Shown: piece by piece, positions 46,309-54,872 of the stretch
Layout of the letters: every line of letters begins with the position of its first letter
Position numbering within the stretch: position 1 is the stretch's first letter
DNA from: Glaciecola sp.
GTDB lineage: Bacteria; Pseudomonadota; Gammaproteobacteria; Enterobacterales; Alteromonadaceae
Length of the DNA stretch: 64,000 nucleotides
Assembly: GCA_029246415.1 (NCBI GenBank)
Contig: JAQWNF010000029.1
Span: 62,001-126,000 of the forward strand
Reading direction: 5' to 3'
Notes under the pieces: model-generated
Seen by the model: only the letters and a program-made list of their open reading frames with translations
What the model was told of the DNA's origin: nothing
Databases searched by the model: none
Made by a program: the position numbers and the translations under genes

Positions 46309-46842
46309 ATGATTGAGTTTTTTGAAGCAATTCGCGATTTTACAGAAACGGGTGGCCAAGTACTCTTGGTCATCGGCTTCTTGATATTCGTGATGTGGAT
46401 GCTCATTCTTGAACGTGTCTTGTACGTGTTTGTTTGGCATAAGAATTACAAACGCAGTGTCTTAGCACAATGGCAGGCCCGTAATGATCGTTCATCTTGG
46501 AATGCTGAACAAATTCGTCAAAAAGCGATATCGGATTTGATGTTGAGCTTAAACGGTAGTATTCCAATCATCCAAGCACTTGTTGCGCTATGTCCTTTGT
46601 TAGGGCTGATGGGAACAGTAACAGGAATGATTGAGGTGTTTGATGTAATGGCAATATCCGGCTCAGGTAATGCTCGTTCTATGGCATCAGGTGTGTCCAA
46701 AGCGACTATCCCTACCATGGCCGGTATGGTGGGTGCGTTGTCAGGTGTATTTGCTTCTACATGGTTAAGCAGAACAGTAAAGACCGAACGTACGCACTTA
46801 GAAGATGCAATCCAAATCCAACGTCCTGTCGCATCGCGTTAA
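46309..46842 (+). CDS. exbB: ExbB/TolQ-type proton channel subunit (TonB2 system)
   Basis: Inner-membrane stator protein of 177 residues with three membrane helices: LLVIGFLIFVMWMLILERVLYVF, ALVALCPLLGLMGTVTGMIEVFDVM and GVSKATIPTMAGMVGALSGVFASTWLS. The Thr residues that line the ExbB pore (in GTVTGM and ATIPTMAG) are present. With ExbD it uses the proton gradient to energise TonB. The gene is 3 bases after the TtpC-like gene and 32 bases before exbD. Confidence 0.94.
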   Translation: MIEFFEAIRDFTETGGQVLLVIGFLIFVMWMLILERVLYVFVWHKNYKRSVLAQWQARNDRSSWNAEQIRQKAISDLMLSLNGSIPIIQALVALCPLLGLMGTVTGMIEVFDVMAISGSGNARSMASGVSKATIPTMAGMVGALSGVFASTWLSRTVKTERTHLEDAIQIQRPVASR

Positions 46843-46874
46843 GCGCATGTGATGTTGACCAAAAAGGTAAGAAT

Positions 46875-47282
46875 ATGAAGCAACATTTTCAAAATTTAAT
46901 AGACGAAGAAGAAGCCACAATCGATATGACACCTATGCTAGCCGTAGTGTTTATCATGTTGATTTTCTTTATCGTGACAGCCTCATTTGTGAAAGAAGCA
47001 GGTATTGATGTTAACCGTCCAGATGCTGCTACAGCAGTTAAAAAAGACCGAGCGAATATTTTGATTGCGATCAGTGATACAGGTGAAATTTGGATCAATA
47101 AACGTCGCATTGATGAACGTGCGGTACAAGCGAATATTGAACGTTTGTATGCCGAAAACCCGCAAGGTTCGGTCGTGATCCAAGCTGACAAAAAAGCCAC
47201 CACTGAAGTGTTGATTAAGGTCATGGATGCATCGCGCTCTGCTGGTGTATACGATGTTTCAATAGCAGCACAAGAGCCATAG
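46875..47282 (+). CDS. exbD: ExbD-type protein with the membrane Asp replaced by Ala
   Basis: About 135 residues: a short cytoplasmic N-terminus, one membrane helix (about 20-40) and a periplasmic domain (ANILIAISDTGEIWINKRRIDERAVQANIERL...VVIQADKKATTEVLIKVMD). The protein is otherwise a normal TonB2-type ExbD. The helix begins DMTPMLAVVFIMLIFF; family members have Asp where this one has Ala23 (Asp25 of E. coli ExbD), the residue needed for proton-driven work. The codon is GCC (46941-46943); GAC would give Asp. The start given has AAGG upstream, and the longer frame into exbB is a shadow. Confidence 0.92.
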   Translation: MKQHFQNLIDEEEATIDMTPMLAVVFIMLIFFIVTASFVKEAGIDVNRPDAATAVKKDRANILIAISDTGEIWINKRRIDERAVQANIERLYAENPQGSVVIQADKKATTEVLIKVMDASRSAGVYDVSIAAQEP

Positions 47283-47286
47283 ACTG

Positions 47287-47898
47287 ATGATTTCACGTTT
47301 TCTCATCGCCATTTTTGTTTCTGCTGCCATCACTCTTGGCTTGTTCTTTTTAATGCAGTCATTAATTAAAAGTGGGGGCAGTGCACTCACCGAACCGCCA
47401 AGAGGTAGTGTGATGGATTTTGTTCGGGTTAAAAAAGAAGAGTCGGTCGAGAAAAAAGATCGAAAACCGAAAAAACCACCACAACCAGAAGAGCCGCCAC
47501 CGCAAATGGAGACGCCACAAATGGATTCTCCTGCACCGGATAATGCAGCCACTGGGATGAGCTTTGCAGCAGATGTTGCTACAGATGTTTCATTGGATGG
47601 TGGTTTAAACCTAGAGTCTGGAGATGGTGAATACTTACCTATTGTAAAAGTTGCTCCGGTCTACCCGCGGCGTGCTTTACAACGTGGGATTGAAGGGTTT
47701 GTGATTGTCGAGTTTACCGTCAGTACTATTGGTGCGGTTAAAAATCCGATTGTGATTGAAGCTCAACCCCAAGGTATTTTTGATCAAGCTGCAATGGATG
47801 CAGCCAAAAAATTTAAATATAAACCACGCGTGGTAAACGGTGAGCCGACAGAAGTGTCAGGTGTTCAAAACCGTATTACCTTTAAAATCGACGGTTAA
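47287..47898 (+). CDS. tonB: TonB-type energy transducer (TonB2 class)
   Basis: Product of 203 residues: an uncleaved N-terminal membrane anchor (about 4-26, without the His of E. coli TonB), a proline- and charge-rich periplasmic spacer (about 50-85, KPKKPPQPEEPPPQMETPQ), and the C-terminal receptor-binding domain with YPRRALQRGIEGFVIVEFTVSTIGAV and AAMDAAKKFKYKPRVVNGEP. The short spacer and anchor resemble TonB2 rather than E. coli TonB. It lies 4 bases downstream of exbD and 11 bases before the TPR gene. Confidence 0.95.
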   Translation: MISRFLIAIFVSAAITLGLFFLMQSLIKSGGSALTEPPRGSVMDFVRVKKEESVEKKDRKPKKPPQPEEPPPQMETPQMDSPAPDNAATGMSFAADVATDVSLDGGLNLESGDGEYLPIVKVAPVYPRRALQRGIEGFVIVEFTVSTIGAVKNPIVIEAQPQGIFDQAAMDAAKKFKYKPRVVNGEPTEVSGVQNRITFKIDG

Positions 47899-47909
47899 GG
47901 AGTCGTATA

Positions 47910-49232
47910 ATGTTCCGTACAATTCAATTATCAGGCATAATGGCGTGTGTATACACTGTATTATTGCTTTGCTTCTTTACTGGCATACTTGCCAGCGATG
48001 CTCATGCTGTTCAAAGTGTCACTAAAGCGAGTGATAAAAAAACGAGAGAAGTGCCTGCCTTACGCGGCAAAGTGTATGAGCAATTAGCACGTGCTCAGAG
48101 TTTTGCAGATAATAATCAAGCGCAAGAAGCATTTGCAATATTAAATGCAGTAGAAGACAAAAAAAACTCGATGAACAGTTATGAAATAGCCATGCTGTAT
48201 AATTTTTATGGTTTTATTTATTACAACTTAGAGCAGCCTGATAAAGCCTTAGACGCTTTTAAACAAGTCATCGCACAACCTGGTATTCCAGAGTCCTTTG
48301 AACAAAGTACGTTGTTTACGTTAGCGCAGTTGTCGATGATGCAAAGTGAATATCAAGCAGCAATAGACTATTTAACACGCTGGGAAGGTATCAACGCAGG
48401 AAAAGTTCCGCCTAAAAATATTTTTATCAAAGCTCAAGCTTACTATCAAAATAAGCAATTTGAATTGGCTGGTCAGTATGTTACTCAAGCCGTTAAGCTC
48501 AAAGAAGCCGAAGGCATGATCCCTGATGAGGGCTGGTTAATTCTGCAACGAGCGATTTTTTATGAGCTAAAACAACCTGAAAAAGTTAAAGATGTACTGG
48601 TTAAAATGGTAAAGCTATTTAATAAGCCAAAATACTGGATCCAATTGGGCGGAATGTATGGTGAATTAGGTTTGGAAAAGCAGCAATTAGCCGTAATGGA
48701 ATCAGCTTTGCAGCAAGGTTTTATTACCAATGCATCTGATGTGTTCAATATGGCACAGCTTTACTATTATCACCAAGCACCGATTAAATGTGCGGAGCTA
48801 ATGCAACAATCGTTGGCAAATGGAGTGTTACAAGAGAGCCTGCGCAATCTGAAGTTTTTAGGACTCTGTTATCAATCAGCTCAAGAGAACGATAAAGCCG
48901 TACCCGTTATGCAAGCTGCTGCTGCGTTATCGAGCGATGGAGAGTTATATGCCAAACTTGCTCAGCTACTGTTGCATATCGAAGATTTTGATGCGGCAAT
49001 TAGCAATGCCCAATTAGCGCTTGATAAAGGTGCCGTGCAAGATGCTGGGACTGTTCATATCATCTTAGGTATGGCGTATTACAACAAACGTGAATTTGAG
49101 AGGTCTTTGGATCACCTCGCCAAAGCCGAAGAGTTTTCATCTACCCGTAAAATGGCACTGCAATGGCAGCAGTTTATCGATGGTGAAAAACGCAGGTATG
49201 CACTAAATGGTGCGTATTCATTTAAAATGTAA
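47910..49232 (+). CDS. TPR-repeat protein of the TonB2 operon
   Basis: Product of 440 residues with an N-terminal hydrophobic signal or anchor (about 8-30) and many tetratricopeptide-like helix pairs. Examples are LYNFYGFIYYNLEQPDKALDAFKQVIAQP, TLAQLSMMQSEYQAAIDYL, KAQAYYQNKQFELAGQYV and LGMAYYNKREFERSLDHLAKAEEF. A TPR gene at the end of TonB2 operons is usual (for example beside tonB2 in Vibrio). Its job is uncertain, probably periplasmic scaffolding. AAGGAG precedes the start, and it is the last gene of the operon. Confidence 0.88.
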   Translation: MFRTIQLSGIMACVYTVLLLCFFTGILASDAHAVQSVTKASDKKTREVPALRGKVYEQLARAQSFADNNQAQEAFAILNAVEDKKNSMNSYEIAMLYNFYGFIYYNLEQPDKALDAFKQVIAQPGIPESFEQSTLFTLAQLSMMQSEYQAAIDYLTRWEGINAGKVPPKNIFIKAQAYYQNKQFELAGQYVTQAVKLKEAEGMIPDEGWLILQRAIFYELKQPEKVKDVLVKMVKLFNKPKYWIQLGGMYGELGLEKQQLAVMESALQQGFITNASDVFNMAQLYYYHQAPIKCAELMQQSLANGVLQESLRNLKFLGLCYQSAQENDKAVPVMQAAAALSSDGELYAKLAQLLLHIEDFDAAISNAQLALDKGAVQDAGTVHIILGMAYYNKREFERSLDHLAKAEEFSSTRKMALQWQQFIDGEKRRYALNGAYSFKM

Positions 49233-49343
49233 CGACACAATTGATTTGCTACATTCCTAAATAGGTCGAGAGTGTCGAGACAATGATCTATTAACTTGTT
49301 CAGGTTCTATGCTAATCTTTGTTTTTTGAGCGAGGATCTGACT

Positions 49344-51650
49344 ATGTTTCAATGTGTTAAGCGGGGCAACATTACATTACGGGCGAAATTGTCACTTTCA
49401 GCCTCAATCGCAGTGTCAATATTTGTTTTGTCGGCTTGTAGCCCCGCACCGACCGCTTCAACAACAGCTACTGCTAGTTCAACCACTTCACCTATTCCAG
49501 CCAACAATGGCAACGCTGCCAGAGATCTTGCTATGACTTATCCTTCAGCCTTAGCTGAGCGTTTTCCGCGTTTACCTGAAATCACCCTTGATGCACCGAT
49601 TGCCAAGCGCGAACAACACACGATTGATCATCATGGGCTCACGCTAACTGATCCCTATCATTGGTTAAAAGACCAAGGCTATCCCGAAGTGGATGATGAG
49701 CCAGTATTGGATTACCTGAATGCCGAAAACGAATATTACCAAGCATTTTTAGCGAAACATAAACCATTAGTGAATACCTTGTTTGAAGAGTACAAAGGTA
49801 GAGTCGATCCAGTAGATGTATCAGTTCCTTTTATCAAGCGTGGCTATGAATATCGCTATGAATACTTGGCTGGGGTAGACGGGGGCGCAGACTACCGTAC
49901 CTTAATTCGCAAAAACCTTGAAAATGGTGGCGAACAAGTTTACCTAGATCAACCTGCATTAGCACAAGGTCAGGCGTATTTTGTGCTAGGTGATTATGAT
50001 ATCAGTCCGGATAATCATCATATTGTGTATACATTGGATACCAAAGGCGATGAACGCTATACCGTGTATTTTAAAGATTTACGGTCGGGCAAAGTCAGTG
50101 ATATCACGCTGACCAACACGACAGGCGAAGTCTTGTTTGTGAATAATGGGCAAGGGATTGTCTATGGACAGTTACATACTGAACGATGGGCAACCAAGTC
50201 TATTAACTATTACGATATCGCAACACAACAAACCAGCGTGTTACGAACCGAAGAAAACGATGAGTTTTCATTGGGTTTTGGGGTGACGTCAGACGAGCAA
50301 TTTTTGTTGATTTACTCTGGCACTCGCGATGTGACGGAGATGTCTGCGGTGAATGTGGATGATGTGACTCAGCCTTTAACATCGCTCGTGTCGCGGGAAC
50401 AGGGATTTAATGCTCAGGTTGACCATGCCCATGATAAGTTTTATATCTTAGCCAATGATACTCATGTAAATTCACGATTAGCCGTCGTAGCATCTTCTCA
50501 GCCCGATTATAAAAAGTGGCAAACGGTCATTGAGGGCAGTGACACTCAATATCTTAAATCGCTGCAAACATTTGATTTTGGTGTCGTCATGCATTTAAGT
50601 CGCAATGCGTTAGAAGCGATAGCGGTGTTGCCTTATGATGAAAAACCTATGTATGATTTAGGCTTTGCCGAGACGGTATATGATGTGTCTCTTGGTACTA
50701 ATCCTGAGTTTGCTACGTCGACGTTGAGAGTGAATTACGAATCAATGATTACACCGCTGCAAGTGATTGATATTGATATGGCAACACAGGCACAAACGGT
50801 ACGTAAACAACAAGCGATCCCATCTGGCTATACACAGAGTGATTATGTCACTGAGCGGCTTATGGCACCTGGGCGTGATGGCGCGCAGATCCCGATTTCT
50901 ATTGTCTATCATAAATCGTTCGTTCCTGATGGCACTGCACCGTTATTACTCTATGCATATGGGGCGTATGGCGTCAGCATGTCACCCAATTTTTCAACTA
51001 CGCGTTTGAGTATGTTAGATAGAGGTTTCGCTTTTGCGATTGCACATACTCGCGGTGGCGATGAAATGGGGTATCAGTGGTATCTAGACGGAAAAATGGA
51101 AAAACGCCAAAATGCATTTAACGATTTTGTTGATGTGGCCCAGCATTTAATCAATGAACAATATACGCATGCTGGCAACATTTCGATTATGGGAGCCTCT
51201 GCAGGAGGCAAAATGATGGGCGCAGCAATTACGATGGCACCGAATATGTGGCGTTCCGTGATCTTAGATGTGCCATTTGTCGATGTGCTTAATACCATGC
51301 TGGATGCGAGTTTGCCTTTAACTCCGCCTGAGTGGAGTGAGTGGGGAAACCCAATCACAGATAAAAGTGCGTTTGAAACTATTTTATCGTATTCACCTTA
51401 TGACCAAATCCAAGCGCGTGAATATCCTCCGATGATGGTGACCGGAGGCTTAAATGACCCACGTGTGACGTATTGGGAGCCTGCCAAATGGACTGCCAAA
51501 ATGCGTCATCGCAAAACCGATAACAATCTCCTAGTGATGCGTATGAACATGAGTGCCGGGCATTTTGCCAACTCAGGTCGCTATGGCCGTTTACTCGACA
51601 TTGCAGAAGAATATGCATTTATTTTGACAGCGCATGGCATAAGTCAATAA
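49344..51650 (+). CDS. S9-family prolyl oligopeptidase / oligopeptidase B-like lipoprotein
   Basis: Serine peptidase of about 768 residues with a lipoprotein signal (ending VLSAC) and a Ser/Thr/Ala-rich linker. A seven-bladed propeller follows (about 70-480, DPYHWLKDQGYPEVDDEPVLDYLNAEN), then an alpha/beta-hydrolase domain. The catalytic Ser lies in MGASAGGKMMG, the Asp in GGLNDPRVTYWEP and the His in MSAGHFANSGRYG. Most similar is oligopeptidase B, which cuts short peptides after basic residues and is usually cytosolic. The start given has GAGGA nine bases upstream; the frame continues 16 codons 5'. Not obviously linked to the TonB operon upstream. Confidence 0.92.
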   Translation: MFQCVKRGNITLRAKLSLSASIAVSIFVLSACSPAPTASTTATASSTTSPIPANNGNAARDLAMTYPSALAERFPRLPEITLDAPIAKREQHTIDHHGLTLTDPYHWLKDQGYPEVDDEPVLDYLNAENEYYQAFLAKHKPLVNTLFEEYKGRVDPVDVSVPFIKRGYEYRYEYLAGVDGGADYRTLIRKNLENGGEQVYLDQPALAQGQAYFVLGDYDISPDNHHIVYTLDTKGDERYTVYFKDLRSGKVSDITLTNTTGEVLFVNNGQGIVYGQLHTERWATKSINYYDIATQQTSVLRTEENDEFSLGFGVTSDEQFLLIYSGTRDVTEMSAVNVDDVTQPLTSLVSREQGFNAQVDHAHDKFYILANDTHVNSRLAVVASSQPDYKKWQTVIEGSDTQYLKSLQTFDFGVVMHLSRNALEAIAVLPYDEKPMYDLGFAETVYDVSLGTNPEFATSTLRVNYESMITPLQVIDIDMATQAQTVRKQQAIPSGYTQSDYVTERLMAPGRDGAQIPISIVYHKSFVPDGTAPLLLYAYGAYGVSMSPNFSTTRLSMLDRGFAFAIAHTRGGDEMGYQWYLDGKMEKRQNAFNDFVDVAQHLINEQYTHAGNISIMGASAGGKMMGAAITMAPNMWRSVILDVPFVDVLNTMLDASLPLTPPEWSEWGNPITDKSAFETILSYSPYDQIQAREYPPMMVTGGLNDPRVTYWEPAKWTAKMRHRKTDNNLLVMRMNMSAGHFANSGRYGRLLDIAEEYAFILTAHGISQ

Positions 51651-51755
51651 TTTGCGCAATGTACGAAAATAGCTACACATTAACTATACAGTAACCTACT
51701 CAACCTGCCGATACAGTATTACTCAATTACACATACTGACGGCGGGTTGTCATTT

Positions 51756-53264
51756 ATGCGCTCTGATACGCACTCTGATTCTTTTACTCTTGATAATAAA
51801 AATGCTCATAAGTTACTGATATGGGTCATGTTAGGCCAAGGGGCTCTGTCACTAGGGATTGGTGTAATAACGGATACGCTGGCATTAGGTGTTATCGCAA
51901 GCTTAATTATTTTGGTGGTGCCCATTTACTTTGGATTAGTTCAACCTAATACTGTGGCGACAAAGCATGCATTAGCAATAGGCACGCAGCTGATGGCGTC
52001 GCTGCACATTCAACAAACACTTGGTATGACCGAGATGCACTTTCAAGTGTTTGTCTTGTTAGCGTTTTTATCAGTATATCGCGATTGGAAAGTGATTCTT
52101 ACTGGCACTGTCGTGATCGCGACACATCACGTGTTGGGATTTGTATCACAGCACACAATGGGCGGTGTTGTGGTCTTTGAAGATGCGTCTCCTGCGCTGA
52201 TTATACTGTTGATTCATGCTGCGTTTGCGGTAATGGAGTGTAGTGTGTTGGCTTTTATGGCGCAACGAGCAGGGCAAGAGCACGCGGTGACAGTTCAAGT
52301 GGAAAGTGTCATCAAGCGAGTGATGGCACAAGTAGACAAAATTGATCTCAGTGACAGTAATATTCCTCAGCATAAAGATTTACAGCAATTAGCTGATATG
52401 CTCCAAGCAATGCGCAGATTAGCTTTGCAGACGAGTCATGTCGGCACTAGCCTAGTGAATATTGTCGAAAAAGTCCAAACCTCGACAACTGAGCTTGATT
52501 CTTCGGTTGATGAACAAAACACACAAGTAATGTCCATTTCCGATGCAATGACCAATATCACAGAAAGAATTCATCATGTGGCGGATTTATCACAAAATGC
52601 TAATACCATTGCAGATGATGCCAAAAATAATACTCAGTCAACGCGCAATGCCATAGAAAGTAGCCGAGATAATATCGGTCAGTTAAAAGTGACTTTAGAA
52701 ACCACCGCCACTGCGATAGCTGATCTCAGTGCAAAATGCCAAAATATTTCTACCGTCATGCAGTCAATCAAATCGGTAGCCGAGCAAACTAATTTACTGG
52801 CGTTAAACGCTGCGATTGAATCAGCACGAGCGGGTGAACATGGCCGTGGATTTGCTGTAGTTGCAGATGAAGTCCGTAACTTAGCGATAAAATCTAAAGA
52901 AAGTGCCGAGGAAATCGAAAGTATTACCTCTCAGTTGACCCAGAGTGCCAATCACTCAGTTAACAATATGAACGAGTGCGTCAATATTGTTGATTTAGCA
53001 GTAGAGTCATCGACCAAAGCGACACGTAATATGGAAGAGGTGTTTAGTAGCATTGAGCAGGTTAATGATAACGTAACGCATGTGGCGAGTTCTGCGACGC
53101 AGCAAGCCGATGTATCTGCTGGCATCAGTCGCTCTACTGTGCACTTAACCAAATTATTTCATGGTGAACGGGCACAAGTGACGAGTTTGCAGCATGATGT
53201 TAGTGAGCTTAATTCGTTGGCCGAACAACTCAACACGCAGCTTAAGCAATTTAAATTTCAATAA
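51756..53264 (+). CDS. Methyl-accepting chemotaxis protein with a His-containing six-TM sensor
   Basis: About 502 residues. The N-terminal half (about 20-170) is a polytopic membrane domain of roughly six helices with no large periplasmic loop. It carries conserved-looking His residues ([28 protein letters not shown]), suggesting a haem- or metal-based intramembrane sensor. The C-terminal half is a standard signalling domain with the hairpin tip [38 protein letters not shown] that contacts CheA and CheW. There is no HAMP domain evident. A TTG three codons upstream is less likely. Its stop overlaps the next start (TAATG). Confidence 0.92.
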   Translation: MRSDTHSDSFTLDNKNAHKLLIWVMLGQGALSLGIGVITDTLALGVIASLIILVVPIYFGLVQPNTVATKHALAIGTQLMASLHIQQTLGMTEMHFQVFVLLAFLSVYRDWKVILTGTVVIATHHVLGFVSQHTMGGVVVFEDASPALIILLIHAAFAVMECSVLAFMAQRAGQEHAVTVQVESVIKRVMAQVDKIDLSDSNIPQHKDLQQLADMLQAMRRLALQTSHVGTSLVNIVEKVQTSTTELDSSVDEQNTQVMSISDAMTNITERIHHVADLSQNANTIADDAKNNTQSTRNAIESSRDNIGQLKVTLETTATAIADLSAKCQNISTVMQSIKSVAEQTNLLALNAAIESARAGEHGRGFAVVADEVRNLAIKSKESAEEIESITSQLTQSANHSVNNMNECVNIVDLAVESSTKATRNMEEVFSSIEQVNDNVTHVASSATQQADVSAGISRSTVHLTKLFHGERAQVTSLQHDVSELNSLAEQLNTQLKQFKFQ

Positions 53265-53830
53265 TGAAATGGATCCTTGCACTGTGGTTTGTCATCGCGA
53301 CTATCGCTATATTAGGTGTGGGTGGTACTAGCCAATCACCCTTTGATCCTAGTTTGAAACTCGCGCAACAAAGCATGTCATTGCAATATGAACAAACATT
53401 ACTAGCCAGTTTACCCGTGAGTACACCTGTGATTTTGGGGGAGAGTGTGACAACTAAGCACGCTGAGCCAACGCGAACAACCCTTTATCATATCACGCAA
53501 GGTGGATGTTTTTGTGAGTGGTTAGTGCGTAAACATCGGGATAATCTGACACAATGGAGTGAGGTAAAGGGCGTAGCTAATATTGATGTTAAGCTGCAGG
53601 ACTACCCTCAATTATCTGCGATGATCCCTTCAACACCGGCGATTGTAGCGGTTGACGAGTGGGGCAAGGTCATTTATTTAGGGCCATATGCCCGTGGTCG
53701 AGGCTGTATTGCCGGCTCTGGACAAGTAGATGAATATTTACAGCGCTGGTATCAACTTTCACAAGCACAAAAACACTCACATCAGCCGATTATAGAGACC
53801 GATGCGAGTGGCTGTTATTGTGCAACATGA
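53264..53830 (+). CDS. Cys-rich thioredoxin-like exported protein (DUF6436-like)
   Basis: Product of 188 residues with an N-terminal membrane anchor or signal (about 3-22). The body looks thioredoxin-like: GGCFCEWLVRKH at the usual active-site position, the SMIPSTPAIVAVDEWGKVIYLGPYARGRGC strands with a cis-proline candidate, and a C-terminal GCYCAT tail. It has five Cys in two CxC motifs plus one single. I think it belongs to DUF6436 but am not certain. The start codon overlaps the chemoreceptor stop, so the two are translationally coupled and may work together in redox or metal sensing. Function not established. Confidence 0.78.
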   Translation: MKWILALWFVIATIAILGVGGTSQSPFDPSLKLAQQSMSLQYEQTLLASLPVSTPVILGESVTTKHAEPTRTTLYHITQGGCFCEWLVRKHRDNLTQWSEVKGVANIDVKLQDYPQLSAMIPSTPAIVAVDEWGKVIYLGPYARGRGCIAGSGQVDEYLQRWYQLSQAQKHSHQPIIETDASGCYCAT

Positions 53831-53840
53831 TGCATGCTGA

Positions 53841-54683
53841 TTAACTGCGTTGCATGCGTTCTTTATTACCTTTGCCGCCTTTATTACCCTTTTGGCCTTT
53901 TTTGTTCATGCGCTGTTTCATTTTACGCAGTTGCTTTTGCTGTTCAGCTGTAAACACTTGCTTAATATCAAACTTAGTCTTAGCACGCGCTACACCTATT
54001 GCAACAGCTGTTGGAGCAAACTCATCTTGTAGTGCTTGCCATGCATCAGTATCAAACTCATCAGCTTGAATGAGCGCTCGTTCTGACATTTTGTGTGCCA
54101 TCACGTTACTGTGATAACTTTGCATCGATGCCGTCGCAGTATTGTGAATATCCGTTAACTGGCTGATTTGTTCGTCTGTAGCAGCGACTTTATTTGCCAT
54201 GCGTAAGAGTTTACTTAAGCGTTTTTCTTGGCGTTTAAGCGGATCGCGATCTGCGTGTTTCTCAGCTTGAATTGCGTTAAACTGAGCTTGCTGTTCGGCT
54301 GTTAATACCGCAAATACAGCGTGTTTGTTTTGCGCATTGACTAACTCAAACGCCTGCCTATTGGTAATCTTACTCTCGACTAAGCTACGCGCTGTCGCCT
54401 CATCCCAAGTGTCTAATTGCTTACCTTGACGCATTAACTCCATGGCTTCGTCACGTTCGCCACGAAACAATGAACGTCCTTCTTTAGCTTGTTGTCGAAT
54501 AGTCTGGATGGCTTCTTTTTGACTGTCAGACAAATTTAGCTCTTGCATGACCGAGCGTAACTGTTCGCGTTGATGTTCGTCTTGTTGAGGTTGCGCTAAT
54601 ACACTTTGAGTGCCGAGACAAAACAATAATGTAGTAGCAACGGTAACTATTTTTTTCATGTTTGATTGGTTCATATTTGACAT
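53841..54683 (-). CDS. Periplasmic CpxP/Spy-like protein with two modules
   Basis: Exported helical protein of 280 residues. After the signal (ending VLAQ) come two Spy/CpxP-like modules with LTxxQ-type motifs: LNLSDSQKEAI and VLTAEQQAQF in the first half, DEQISQLTDIHN and VFTAEQQKQLRKM in the second. Ordinary CpxP and Spy are about 160 residues with one module. The C-terminus is very basic (KKGQKGNKGGKGNK). CpxP-type proteins restrain the sensor kinase CpxA and act as chaperones. The gene is divergent from cpxRA with a CpxR box between. The ATG given has AAAGGA; a second ATG at 54659 lacks a site. Confidence 0.85.
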   Translation of the reverse strand: MSNMNQSNMKKIVTVATTLLFCLGTQSVLAQPQQDEHQREQLRSVMQELNLSDSQKEAIQTIRQQAKEGRSLFRGERDEAMELMRQGKQLDTWDEATARSLVESKITNRQAFELVNAQNKHAVFAVLTAEQQAQFNAIQAEKHADRDPLKRQEKRLSKLLRMANKVAATDEQISQLTDIHNTATASMQSYHSNVMAHKMSERALIQADEFDTDAWQALQDEFAPTAVAIGVARAKTKFDIKQVFTAEQQKQLRKMKQRMNKKGQKGNKGGKGNKERMQRS

Positions 54684-54761
54684 AATCGTGTCCTTTGGGT
54701 GATTAACAATTTAGTACCCTTTAATCTTAGCAATAGGTTTGCAAAGAAACGCCAATGCAAT

Positions 54762-54777
54762 GTAAAGCTTGTGTAAA
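54762..54777. promoter_or_regulatory. Putative CpxR box
   Basis: GTAAA-N6-GTAAA in the gap between the divergent CpxP-like gene and cpxR matches the described consensus of tandem GTAAA separated by 4-8 bases. It suggests that phosphorylated CpxR controls both directions. Confidence 0.68.
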
Positions 54778-54872
54778 GATGGCTAAATTGATATGCGCTA
54801 AGACCAAAAAACAATATAATTCAGTTAATTATATAGCACAATGTGTCTATAACGTTCCAGGAAGGTATTTTT

